A DNA stretch of 64,000 bases from an uncultured Alphaproteobacteria bacterium (lineage in GTDB: Bacteria; Pseudomonadota; Alphaproteobacteria; RF32; CAG-239), in NCBI GenBank assembly GCA_944392275.1, contig CALXWA010000001.1, forward strand, positions 378,737-442,736. Direction: 5' to 3'. Position numbers and translations under genes: made by a program. A model generated the notes under the pieces. That model saw nothing but the letters and a program-made list of their open reading frames with translations. It searched no databases and was not told the origin of the DNA. Shown here in pieces: positions 43,421 through 52,217 of the stretch (its first letter is position 1; each line of letters begins with the position of its first letter).

Positions 43421-45589
43421 GTGAGAGATTTAGTCAGATTCTGCCTGAGAACAATCTTCAAAATCTTTAAGGTCAGATGCAACATTGCCTTTGACATAAA
43501 CAAACTTCCAACCAAAGCGGTTTACGTTTCCAACCACGTATCCTACTTAGACCCTATAATTTTATTTGCTTTTTTGCCCGGAAATCCGGTTTTTGCCCTT
43601 AACGGACACCTCTACCGCAATAAGTGGATCCGTTTTATGATGAAAACGGCAGATATCATGCCCTTCAATCCTATAGATCCAAGTGATCTTAAAGAATTGA
43701 TTGCAAAAGTCGACAGTGGCAGACGTTGTGTTATTTTTGCCGAAGGCCGAATTACGGAAAACGGTGGTCTTATGAAGATTTATGAAGCTCCGGGCTTGTT
43801 AGCCGATAAATCCAAGGCCCCGATTATTCCGGTATGGATTAGCGGTTTGCAATACGGATATTTTTCAAAAACAAAAGGGAAACTTCCTCATCGTCCGCTC
43901 CCAAGAGTTATTATTACCGTTAAAAATCCGGTAAAATTCCGCTTAAAAGATGAGTTACGTCGTCAACGCGATCACATTAGTAACGAAGTCTACATGATTA
44001 TGCGTGAAATGAGTTTTGAGGCAACCTATAATGATAATATTTCTCTTTTTGCACAATTGATGAAGACAGCAAAAATCCACTCCAAAAAAGGACTTTTAAG
44101 TCGTCCCAAATTTGTTGAGGATATTAACCGTGTCCCTAATTCTTATAAAGACATCATCATTAAATCTTTCGTTTTAGGTAAATACTTCAAAAAATTGACC
44201 CAACCGGAAGAACATGTTGCATTACTTCTCCCCAATACAATAGCGGCCGTATGCACCTTTTTTGGTTTGTCCGCTTATGAACGCATTCCGGTAATGCTCA
44301 ATTTTTCGGTCGGAGCCAAAAACATGGTTTCGATGTGTAAAACCGCCGTTGTCAAAAAGGTGATCACTTCGCGGATGTTTATCCGTAACGCCAAAATGGA
44401 ACCGGTCATTGAAGAAATGAAAAATAATGGCTTAGAGGTTATCTTTTTGGAAGATCTTCGCAATAAGATTAGTCTTTGGAACAAGATTAACGCCTTTTTA
44501 CGTTACAAAATAAAACGTGTCCCACATCGAGACGGGGGAAACAAAAAAGCCGTTATTTTGTTTACTTCGGGCTCAGAAGGAGCTCCCAAAGCCGTTGTTT
44601 TAAGCCATGCCAATATCATTTCCAACATTAAACAAATGTCGGCAATTGAAACCATCAATGTAACCGACACCGTTTTTAATGCCCTACCGATGTTTCATAG
44701 CTTTGGCTTAACCGTAGGAACATTGTTCCCGTTATTTGAGGGAGCCAAACTCTTCTTGTACCCCTCTCCGCTTCATTATCGTATTATTTCTGAAATTATA
44801 TATGAAATCGGAGCCAGCGTTCTGTTTGGAACAGATACTTTCTTCCGCGGTTACGCTAAAATCGCACACCCGATTGACTTCCACAACATCCGCTTTATGT
44901 TTGGCGGAGCCGAAGCCATCAAACCAGACACCCGCAATATGTGGGTTGAGCGTTTTGGTATCCGTGTGATGGAAGCTTACGGATCAACGGAATGTTCTCC
45001 GGTTGTAACGGCCAACAACCGTATTTTCAATCGTTTTGGTTCTATCGGTAAATTGCTTCCCAAAATTCAACACAAAATTGTTCCTGTTGATGGAATAGAA
45101 AAAGGAGGAGAACTTTGGGTAAAGGGGCCAAATATCATGATGGGCTATATTATGCCGGATAACCCAGGCGTTTTGGTACCTCTTCAAGATGGATGGTACC
45201 ACACCGGAGATGTTGTCGAGATTGATGAAATTGGTTTTGTTTATATCAAAGACCGCATTAAACGCTTTGCCAAAATCGGTGGCGAAATGGTTTCTCTAAA
45301 CGCCGTTGATGAAATGGTTCACAAAGCCTGTGAAAAAGATGGTACAGAATACGCTTATGGAGTTGTTGCCGTTCCACATGAAAGCAAGGGAGAACAAATT
45401 GTCTTAGTTACCAACAACCAAAAGGTAACACAAGATTGTTTGCATAACTACATTCGCAATAATGGAATGTCTGAACTCTATCTTCCAAGAGTGATTTTAT
45501 ACCATGACAGCCTCCCGGTATTTGCAACCGGAAAAGCTGATAACGTTACCTTAAAGAAACAGGTAATGGAAGAGCTGGGAATAAAATAA
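43421..45589 (+). CDS. aas: Bifunctional acyltransferase/acyl-ACP synthetase (Aas type)
   Basis: This 722-residue fusion has an N-terminal PlsC-type acyltransferase (about 1-200; NHVSYLD with H39-x4-D44, and FAEGRIT about 107-113). The C-terminal half is an AMP-forming acyl-activating domain (P-loop LFTSGSEGAPKAVVLSH; GSTECSP; YHTGDVVEIDEIGFVYIKDR). E. coli Aas activates fatty acids onto ACP and reacylates lyso-phosphatidylethanolamine at the inner membrane. The MFS lysophospholipid transporter domain fused in some homologues is absent. The start is GTG with GGAG 7 nt upstream. It is divergent from fadL by 284 nt, in which I see no further gene. Confidence 0.88.
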   Translation: MRDLVRFCLRTIFKIFKVRCNIAFDINKLPTKAVYVSNHVSYLDPIILFAFLPGNPVFALNGHLYRNKWIRFMMKTADIMPFNPIDPSDLKELIAKVDSGRRCVIFAEGRITENGGLMKIYEAPGLLADKSKAPIIPVWISGLQYGYFSKTKGKLPHRPLPRVIITVKNPVKFRLKDELRRQRDHISNEVYMIMREMSFEATYNDNISLFAQLMKTAKIHSKKGLLSRPKFVEDINRVPNSYKDIIIKSFVLGKYFKKLTQPEEHVALLLPNTIAAVCTFFGLSAYERIPVMLNFSVGAKNMVSMCKTAVVKKVITSRMFIRNAKMEPVIEEMKNNGLEVIFLEDLRNKISLWNKINAFLRYKIKRVPHRDGGNKKAVILFTSGSEGAPKAVVLSHANIISNIKQMSAIETINVTDTVFNALPMFHSFGLTVGTLFPLFEGAKLFLYPSPLHYRIISEIIYEIGASVLFGTDTFFRGYAKIAHPIDFHNIRFMFGGAEAIKPDTRNMWVERFGIRVMEAYGSTECSPVVTANNRIFNRFGSIGKLLPKIQHKIVPVDGIEKGGELWVKGPNIMMGYIMPDNPGVLVPLQDGWYHTGDVVEIDEIGFVYIKDRIKRFAKIGGEMVSLNAVDEMVHKACEKDGTEYAYGVVAVPHESKGEQIVLVTNNQKVTQDCLHNYIRNNGMSELYLPRVILYHDSLPVFATGKADNVTLKKQVMEELGIK

Positions 45590-45592
45590 ACC

Positions 45593-45630
45593 AAAAGCAA
45601 GCCCCTTGTAAAAAAGGGGCTTGCTTTTTA
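45593..45630 (+). terminator. aas terminator
   Basis: AAAAGCAAGCCCCTT pairs perfectly with AAGGGGCTTGCTTTT. Confidence 0.85.
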
Positions 45631-45636
45631 CCAACG

Positions 45637-45669
45637 AAAAAAAGCTCTGTATTAAACAGAGCTTTTTTG
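45637..45669 (-). terminator. rpsU terminator
   Basis: AAAAAAAGCTCTG, 7-nt loop, CAGAGCTTTTTTG; read on the minus strand it follows the rpsU stop. Confidence 0.8.
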
Positions 45670-45685
45670 CAAAATTCCATAAAGA

Positions 45686-45892
45686 CTAGAAACCTTCGGT
45701 ATCTAAGCGTTTACGAAGTTGTTTACGAGCACGTCTAACGGCTTCAGCTTGACGACGAGCTTTCTTTTCAGAATTTTTTTCATGACAACGACGCAATTTC
45801 ATTTCACGGAAAATACCTTCACGTTGCATTTTCTTCTTCAAAACCTTCAAAGATTGTCCAACATCATTACCGATAACAGTAACCTGAACCAC
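45686..45892 (-). CDS. rpsU: 30S ribosomal protein bS21
   Basis: A 68-residue, very basic protein of the 30S platform next to the anti-Shine-Dalgarno. The N-terminal [20 protein letters not shown] and the Arg/Lys-rich tail ([20 protein letters not shown]) are typical of alphaproteobacterial bS21. The start is GTG at 45892, with GAGGTGA about 6 nt upstream. Its ribosome site (TGAGGT) is exactly complementary to six loop bases of the candidate small RNA's first hairpin. It is monocistronic. Confidence 0.95.
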   Translation of the reverse strand: MVQVTVIGNDVGQSLKVLKKKMQREGIFREMKLRRCHEKNSEKKARRQAEAVRRARKQLRKRLDTEGF

Positions 45893-46016
45893 TTAAATCA
45901 CCTCATTTCACAATAAAAAGACATTAAACCAATAAAATTAACTAGCTTGTAGCATCATTAAAAACAAAAAGCAAGAAGATTTTACCTTTTTATTTGTAAA
46001 ATCTTTACTTTTATTC

Positions 46017-46229
46017 TTACGCAATTATATTAGGTGTAATTTTAGACTCTACGGTCTTAATTTTGGACTTAACATTTTCGCGTAAAGTATTCAACTGTTT
46101 TGCCTGAAAGAAATCAATTGTTTGATTTTTAGAGACCAAATTACGAATATCGGAACTGACGCGGCGTTCCTCAAGTTTAAGTTCACATAATTTATACTGT
46201 AACTTTTTCATAGCGTCTTGATTATACAT
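46017..46229 (-). CDS. DUF465/YdcH-like small coiled-coil protein
   Basis: A 70-residue charged, two-helix coiled-coil protein (KKLQYKLCELKLEERRVSSD, then AKQLNTLRENVKSKIKTVESK). Its size and heptad pattern match DUF465 (YdcH) proteins common in alphaproteobacteria, of unknown function. AAAGGG lies about 10 nt upstream of the first ATG. It is divergent from the phosphofructokinase gene. The family match is by pattern only. Confidence 0.6.
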   Translation of the reverse strand: MYNQDAMKKLQYKLCELKLEERRVSSDIRNLVSKNQTIDFFQAKQLNTLRENVKSKIKTVESKITPNIIA

Positions 46230-46358
46230 AAAAGTCCAACCCTTTCATAAAAAAAACTTTTATAAAATGCATTTTTTACTAGAAACTATTTGAATAAATT
46301 TGTATTAGATTATACAACAAAAAGAAAAAAAAAGCAACTCAAATAAGGAGTGATACGA

Positions 46359-47441
46359 ATGAAAGCTAAAAAAAGAGTCGGGATTCTGACCAGTGGCGGC
46401 GATTGTGCCGGATTAAATGCGGTTATAAGTGCCGTTGTAGAAGCTGCAGATAAAAAAGGTTGGGAAGTATACGGAATTAACAACGGAACAGACGGTATTA
46501 CGGAAACACCGCATCGTTATGAGATTTTAACCGTTCATAACTTTTCAGATTCTCCTTGGCCCAGATTAAGTGGCTCTTACCTTGGCTCATTAAACAAAGG
46601 GGTCAAAATGGAATCCTTGGAAGAAATGTCTAAAAAATTTGCACAAGGAGTAAAAGACCTGGAACTTGATGCAATTATTGTTGTCGGCGGAGATGGTAGC
46701 ATGAACATTGTTTCCAACTACTGCAAAAATTCCACCGTTCAAGTAATTGGCATCCCCAAAACCATTGACAATGACACTCCGGTTACCGAGTTTTCGGTCG
46801 GTTTTCAATCCGCTGTCCAAGTATGCACCAGTGCCATTGACAGCTTGGAGCTAACGGCTCGTTCACATAACCGTGCCCTAGTTGTTGAGGTCATGGGTCG
46901 AGATGCCGGACATTTGGCCATGCATTCTGCTTTGGCAGGAGCCGCTGATGTTTGCTTAGTTCCGGAAATACCCTATACGATTGATGGGGTTATCAATCGC
47001 CTGAAAGAAATCAAAAAAAGTGGACGTAACCACGCCATCATTGTTGTTTCAGAAGGTGTCAAAACCGAAAACGGATCACATTTATCCGACAAAAAGAACA
47101 TGGTCGGAGAAGCCGTCTATGGCGGAATTGGACAATATCTATGTGATGAAATCTCCAAAAGATACAAAGAATTCCAAATTCGTTCCAATACCTTAGGACA
47201 CATCCAACGTTCTGGCGTTCCGGTTGCCTTTGATCGCTTGTTGGCTTCTGTTTATGGTGCCAAAGCGGTAGAGCTTTTAGACAAAGGAGAAGATAACAAA
47301 ATGGTTATCTGGAAAAACGGACATGTCGATTCGGTTCCTTTGGCAGAAGTTGTCAAAGAAGGAACAACGTTGCTCAATACCAAGAGTGATTACGTTCGTG
47401 CCGCTCATGACTTAGGAATTTATATTGGTGAATTAAAATAA
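46359..47441 (+). CDS. pfkA: 6-phosphofructokinase, group III-like
   Basis: A 360-residue glycolytic kinase phosphorylating fructose-6-P. GILTSGGDCAGLNAVI binds the nucleotide. GGDGSMNI carries Gly at the E. coli 104 position, favouring ATP over pyrophosphate as donor. PKTIDNDT carries Lys at the 124 position, as in group III enzymes of mixed donor use. VEVMGRDAGHLA and HIQRSGVPVAFDR complete the active site. The start at 46359 is ATG with AAGGAG 8 nt upstream; the GTG at 46350 is too close to that site. It ends at a strong terminator. Confidence 0.92.
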   Translation: MKAKKRVGILTSGGDCAGLNAVISAVVEAADKKGWEVYGINNGTDGITETPHRYEILTVHNFSDSPWPRLSGSYLGSLNKGVKMESLEEMSKKFAQGVKDLELDAIIVVGGDGSMNIVSNYCKNSTVQVIGIPKTIDNDTPVTEFSVGFQSAVQVCTSAIDSLELTARSHNRALVVEVMGRDAGHLAMHSALAGAADVCLVPEIPYTIDGVINRLKEIKKSGRNHAIIVVSEGVKTENGSHLSDKKNMVGEAVYGGIGQYLCDEISKRYKEFQIRSNTLGHIQRSGVPVAFDRLLASVYGAKAVELLDKGEDNKMVIWKNGHVDSVPLAEVVKEGTTLLNTKSDYVRAAHDLGIYIGELK

Positions 47442-47460
47442 AAAGATAAATTCAAAGAAA

Positions 47461-47494
47461 AAAGCTGGGTTCTTTAAGAACGCCAGCTTTTTTT
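47461..47494 (+). terminator. pfkA terminator
   Basis: AAAGCTGG with CCAGCTTT and an inner GTTCTT/AAGAAC extension, then T7. It overlaps the 3' end of the convergent 47474 gene. Confidence 0.8.
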
Positions 47495-47779
47495 CTTTGC
47501 ATAAAGGCTTTTTAGGTAAATGACTGTAAAAGCAACAATAGCTAAAGCAACCACCAACAAAGCCTTGTTTCCCATACTTGCTGAAGTCGTATGCATATTA
47601 ACGCACGCCCCTGTCATGAAAAATACACAACATGCAAACGTACCAACTTGTTCAAATATCTTGAGATAAGAGACACTTTTGTCCTTAATACTCGCAATCA
47701 TTTTGAACAACATAACCACTCCAACACAACCGGCACTGATTGCAAATGCCGTCATCAATACAAAAAATAAAACAATCAT
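47474..47779 (-). CDS. Unknown small membrane protein
   Basis: A 101-residue protein with three hydrophobic segments (about 1-27, 48-62 and 70-90), small residues and several Cys, and a basic C-terminus (KSLYAKKKSWRS) that suggests a cytosolic tail. No family is recognised. The ATG has no Shine-Dalgarno sequence (…tataaattaagatattATG). The stop lies inside the pfkA terminator, so the two converging genes overlap signals. Confidence 0.5.
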   Translation of the reverse strand: MIVLFFVLMTAFAISAGCVGVVMLFKMIASIKDKSVSYLKIFEQVGTFACCVFFMTGACVNMHTTSASMGNKALLVVALAIVAFTVIYLKSLYAKKKSWRS

Positions 47780-47846
47780 AATATCTTAATTTATAAGTTT
47801 TCAAGATTTAATATACTCTTTTTTTCCGTTTCAAGCAAGTCTCTTT

Positions 47847-48977
47847 TTAAAATTTAAGAGCCACCCCGGCAATAGATGCATATCCTTTATTATTGTTGTC
47901 CGAAGAACGATTAAATCCCTTAGAATTAAGATACCCGTTAATCCAAAACAGTTCAATTGCTTCATTAACATAAAATCGATTAGACTGTACCACTAAATCA
48001 TCACGATTTCTGGTATTGTTAGCTTCGGTATGAAGGTAGGCCAAATTTGTTTTAAACCTTCCAAAATCATAACCGATACTAAAATCCCAGGCCTGCCCCT
48101 CTCGATAATTATCAAAATAAGCCGGCAAATGCGAATTCCGTGCCACCGTAGAAATTGGATTTTTATCCCCATCAATATAAGCTTTTTTATAAGATGCGGC
48201 GATATTAAACTTTCCCAACTTCCATCGTGCACCAAAGGCCCATTCTTTATCCGTACGATTAAATAATCCATACCCGATAGATGTCTTTAATTCCCCCAAA
48301 CCGGGATACCACGAATTTTGCATTGCAACACTGTATCCGTCTTGTGTTTTTTCATAATCAACATATCGACTAACCATTCCTCGGCGGTGAGCATTATCCG
48401 GAGTATAGCTCATCCCAATTTTGGTATTTCCGATCTCAGGAGAAAAATAACTAAACTTTACGGCTCTTCCATCATCCATAATATAAGTTGACTTTGGCGT
48501 AACAAATTTAACCGACTTAAAACCGTTAGACCAGTTAACATCACTCAGAAAATAAGTTAAATTACTGTCTTTTATTCCAATCCACGAAATTTCTTGAGCT
48601 CCTTGATGCAGCAGATAGGCCGCATTATACGTATAACCAACCGTCACTTTACCATAGTGATTACTTTCAGCCAACGCATAGGGATAAAAACGCCAATCCC
48701 CTTCACCATAATTGGCATCATGTTGCCGCAGAACAATCGTATAATCCGCCTGAACTCCAACTCGATCTTGCTTTGAAAGCACATAAGTTCCGGCAACATT
48801 ACCATCAGCCCGAAAGACCGTTCGATTTGGCATATTTTTAATATTATGATTCTCCCTCGTTTGGGTAACACCATAATAAACACCGGCCATCCCCGACTGC
48901 GAGAGTTCCCATTTTTGTGCCCAAACATCTTCCGGACAAAACGTTATACCACATATAGCCAACACAATTTTCTTCAT
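47847..48977 (-). CDS. Outer-membrane porin
   Basis: A 376-residue barrel protein: signal peptide ending in VWAQ, then 16-strand-like alternation (VFRADGNVAGTYVLS, FKTNLAYLHTEA) and a terminal GVALKF with Phe. It resembles general bacterial porins. I cannot tell its selectivity. AAGGTGGAG precedes the ATG. It stands alone, next to the AcrAB-type pump on the same strand. Confidence 0.78.
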   Translation of the reverse strand: MKKIVLAICGITFCPEDVWAQKWELSQSGMAGVYYGVTQTRENHNIKNMPNRTVFRADGNVAGTYVLSKQDRVGVQADYTIVLRQHDANYGEGDWRFYPYALAESNHYGKVTVGYTYNAAYLLHQGAQEISWIGIKDSNLTYFLSDVNWSNGFKSVKFVTPKSTYIMDDGRAVKFSYFSPEIGNTKIGMSYTPDNAHRRGMVSRYVDYEKTQDGYSVAMQNSWYPGLGELKTSIGYGLFNRTDKEWAFGARWKLGKFNIAASYKKAYIDGDKNPISTVARNSHLPAYFDNYREGQAWDFSIGYDFGRFKTNLAYLHTEANNTRNRDDLVVQSNRFYVNEAIELFWINGYLNSKGFNRSSDNNNKGYASIAGVALKF

Positions 48978-49049
48978 GACTTCTCCACCTTTTGTTTTAA
49001 GTAAGAAGTATATTGGAAAAGTTTTTAAGATTAACTTAATAACAAAGAT

Positions 49050-49080
49050 ACAAAAAAAGCCCCTAAAACGGGGCTTTTAC
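49050..49080 (-). terminator. Terminator of the RND pump operon
   Basis: AAAAAAAGCCCC with GGGGCTTTT, on the minus strand directly after the pump gene stop at 49082. Confidence 0.8.
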
Positions 49081-49081
49081 T

Positions 49082-52000
49082 TTAAGCTTCACTGACTTTT
49101 GGACGTTTATCAAACATCTCACCGATAATGGCAAACATCATCGGAACAAACAATGTCGCGACAAAGGTCGAAAGAATCATACCGCCAATCATGCCTGTTC
49201 CGATAGCATGGCGGCTTCCGGCCCCTGCCCCGGTTGAAACAGCCAAAGGCAAAACACCAAACGTAAACGCCAAAGAGGTCATAACAATCGGTCGGAAGCG
49301 TAATTTAGCAGCCTCTAAAGCAGCATCGGCATAGCTTAATCCTTCCTGAACCTTCATCACGGCAAACTCAACAATCAAAATAGCGTTCTTGGCAGCCAGA
49401 CCAATCAACGTGACCAAACCAACCTGAAAATACAAATCATTTTCTATTCCGCGAAGATACGTTGCCAACAAGGCTCCCAACACCGCAAACGGAACAGATA
49501 AAATAACGACAATCGGCAAAGACCACTTTTCATATTGAGCCGAAAGAATAAGAAAAATCATAATCAAACCAAAAGCGAATGCCTGCGTAGATGCTCCTCC
49601 GGTTAATTTTTCCTGAAAAGCTGAACCAATCCATGCCAACGAATAATCCGTTCCTAAGACCTCTTGGGCAACTTCTTCCATCGCCGCAATTGCCTGACCG
49701 GAAGAATACCCACTGGCCGGATCCCCTAAAACTTTTGCTGCCGGAAAGATATTAAAACGGTTAATCAACTCCGGACCGGTAACACGTTCCACCTTAATTA
49801 AGGTTGAAAGCGGAACCAATTGCCCATCATTTGATTTAACATAAACATAACGCAAATCATCCGGTGTCTGACGGAATCTTGCTTCAGATTGCAACGTAAC
49901 CCTGAAATTACGCCCCAAATGAGTAAAATCATTAACATACAAACTCCCGAAAGTAGACTGCATTACCGCATAAATCGAGCTGATAGAAACATTCATAACG
50001 CGAGCCTTTTCTCGGTCTAAATCGATCCGATACTGCGGCGTACTAACCGAAAAAGTCGTCTTAACATTGCTAAGTTCTGGACGTTTATTGGCCGCAACCA
50101 AAAATTCATTGACCTTTGCCATTAATTCTTGCGGTGTTTTTCCGGCTCGGTTTTGAATATACCCTTCAAAACCTCCGGAAGTACTCATTCCCATAATCGG
50201 AGGCATTGAGAAAGCATAACCAATTCCTTCCGGTTGGCTAAGCCCCATTCCGGTAAATACCTTTGCCAAATTTTCAGAAGACTGACTGTCTTTTTGGCGT
50301 AATCCCCAATCTTTCAAAGTAATAAAGCTAATCCCCGAATAAGTATTTTGGCTGGAAGATAGCATATTATAACCATTAATCGTCAAAACATCCTGCACAT
50401 TGGGATTTTGTTTTACCATATCACTTACTTTAGCGGTAAACTTTTCTGTACGTGGTAAAGAAGAAGCTTCCGGCATATTATAAGCCATCAACAAATTTCC
50501 CAAATCTTCCGTAGGAACCAAACCACTCGGAATAACCTTAAACAACCAAACAATCATAAGAAGGACGGCTACAAAACCACCCATTGCCGTTTTTCGATTA
50601 TTCAAAAAGAATTTCACTCCGAACAAATACCAATTTGTAACCTTATCAAAAAAGACATTAAACCAACGGAAAAATCCTTTTGCTTCATGATGAGAAGGTT
50701 TAATAATCAAAGCACACAAAGCCGGAGTTAAGGTCAAAGCCACCAACGCAGAAATCAAAACCGAAACGGCGATGGTAACCGAAAACTGTTTGTACATAAC
50801 ACCGGTCATTCCCCCTAAAAAGGCAATCGGCAAAAATACCGAAGACAAAACCAAAGCCACCGCAACCACCGGCCCTGAAACTTCTTTCATCGCCTTAATT
50901 GCCGCATCTTTAGGACTAAGCTTTTCTTCACTCATCAATCGTTCAACATTTTCCAAAACAATAATAGCATCATCGACAACAATACCGATGGCCAAAATCA
51001 AACCAAACAAAGTTAATAAGTTAATTGAAAAGCCCAAAAGATACATTCCGGCAAAAGCCCCGACAATTGAAACCGGAACCGCCAAAATCGGAATAATCGT
51101 TGCCCGAATATTTTGCAAAAACAAATAAACAACGGCAATAACCAAAACCACTGCTTCAAAAAAAGTATGAATAACTTCATTAATGGAAACATCAACAAAC
51201 AACGTTGTATCATAAGGAATTTCATATGTAATTCCCTCAGGAAAACGTTTGGCAAGTTCTGCCATTTTGGCTTTAACCAATTCTGCCGTCTCCAAAGCAT
51301 TGGCCCCCGGTTGCAGATAAACCGCAAAAGCCACGGCGTCTTCACCGTTAAAGGTTGAACTAACGCTGTAGTCTTGAGCCCCGAGCTCAATCCGAGCCAC
51401 ATCTTTCAGACGTAACATACCGCCTTTATCATCGCTAAGTAAAATAATATTTCCAAATTCTTTTTCATCGACCAAACGACCTTTGGTATTAACCGAATAC
51501 GTATAAGGCTGATAATTATCCATCGGCTGTTGCCCAAATTGTCCGGCAGCAAACTGAGAATTTTGTTCTTGAATAGCCGCAATAACATCTTGCGGCGTTA
51601 AATTATAATCCGCCAATTTATCCGGAGATAACCATATTCTCATTGAATAATCTTGGCTTGCAAACAAAGAAGCACTACCAACACCCTTAATGCGTTTTAT
51701 TTCATCCAAAACATTCAACAACGCATAGTTAGAAACATAAACGGTATCATATTTCTCACTGGTTGAACGCATAGTAATAACTTGTAAAATAGAATTTGAT
51801 TTTTGTTCAACCGTAACACCTTGCTTAGTAACCTCACTGGGCAATTTAGAGGTAGCGGCTTGAACTTTATTATTCACATCGATTGTGGCTTGATCCGGAT
51901 CCGTTCCGATTTCAAAAACCACCCCGATTGTCAAATACCCGCTTGAGGTTGCATTAGAATACATATAAATCATGTTTTTAATACCGTTTAATTCTTGCTC

Positions 52001-52198
52001 TAACGGAGCGGCAACGGTATCCGCCAAAACTTCTGCCGTAGCACCGGGATAAACCGCCGAAATTTGAATTTCCGTCGGAACAATATTCGGATATTGTTCA
52101 ACCGGCAAAGCCTTCATCGAAACCAAGCCCGCCAAAACAATAATCAAAGAAATAACGGTTGCAAAAATCGGACGCTCAATAAAAAACTTTGAAAACAT
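49082..52198 (-). CDS. RND efflux pump inner-membrane transporter, AcrB/HAE1 type
   Basis: This 1038-residue, 12-TM proton-driven exporter starts MFSKFFIERPIFATVISLII. The proton-relay aspartates are in GIVVDDAIIVLENVER (TM4, about residue 400). Porter and docking domains flank the two TM blocks, and GLAAKNAILIVEFA is present in TM10. This family extrudes drugs, bile salts and detergents as a trimer. The adaptor gene lies 19 nt upstream. No outer-membrane TolC gene is adjacent. Confidence 0.95.
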   Translation of the reverse strand: MFSKFFIERPIFATVISLIIVLAGLVSMKALPVEQYPNIVPTEIQISAVYPGATAEVLADTVAAPLEQELNGIKNMIYMYSNATSSGYLTIGVVFEIGTDPDQATIDVNNKVQAATSKLPSEVTKQGVTVEQKSNSILQVITMRSTSEKYDTVYVSNYALLNVLDEIKRIKGVGSASLFASQDYSMRIWLSPDKLADYNLTPQDVIAAIQEQNSQFAAGQFGQQPMDNYQPYTYSVNTKGRLVDEKEFGNIILLSDDKGGMLRLKDVARIELGAQDYSVSSTFNGEDAVAFAVYLQPGANALETAELVKAKMAELAKRFPEGITYEIPYDTTLFVDVSINEVIHTFFEAVVLVIAVVYLFLQNIRATIIPILAVPVSIVGAFAGMYLLGFSINLLTLFGLILAIGIVVDDAIIVLENVERLMSEEKLSPKDAAIKAMKEVSGPVVAVALVLSSVFLPIAFLGGMTGVMYKQFSVTIAVSVLISALVALTLTPALCALIIKPSHHEAKGFFRWFNVFFDKVTNWYLFGVKFFLNNRKTAMGGFVAVLLMIVWLFKVIPSGLVPTEDLGNLLMAYNMPEASSLPRTEKFTAKVSDMVKQNPNVQDVLTINGYNMLSSSQNTYSGISFITLKDWGLRQKDSQSSENLAKVFTGMGLSQPEGIGYAFSMPPIMGMSTSGGFEGYIQNRAGKTPQELMAKVNEFLVAANKRPELSNVKTTFSVSTPQYRIDLDREKARVMNVSISSIYAVMQSTFGSLYVNDFTHLGRNFRVTLQSEARFRQTPDDLRYVYVKSNDGQLVPLSTLIKVERVTGPELINRFNIFPAAKVLGDPASGYSSGQAIAAMEEVAQEVLGTDYSLAWIGSAFQEKLTGGASTQAFAFGLIMIFLILSAQYEKWSLPIVVILSVPFAVLGALLATYLRGIENDLYFQVGLVTLIGLAAKNAILIVEFAVMKVQEGLSYADAALEAAKLRFRPIVMTSLAFTFGVLPLAVSTGAGAGSRHAIGTGMIGGMILSTFVATLFVPMMFAIIGEMFDKRPKVSEA

Positions 52199-52217
52199 GA
52201 TTTTTTCCTATTCTAAA

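Noticed and set aside
47847..48977. Porin as the AaxA partner of the aaxBC-like pair
   Set aside because: It is separated by the two RND genes, lies on the other strand, and shows no feature tying it to arginine.
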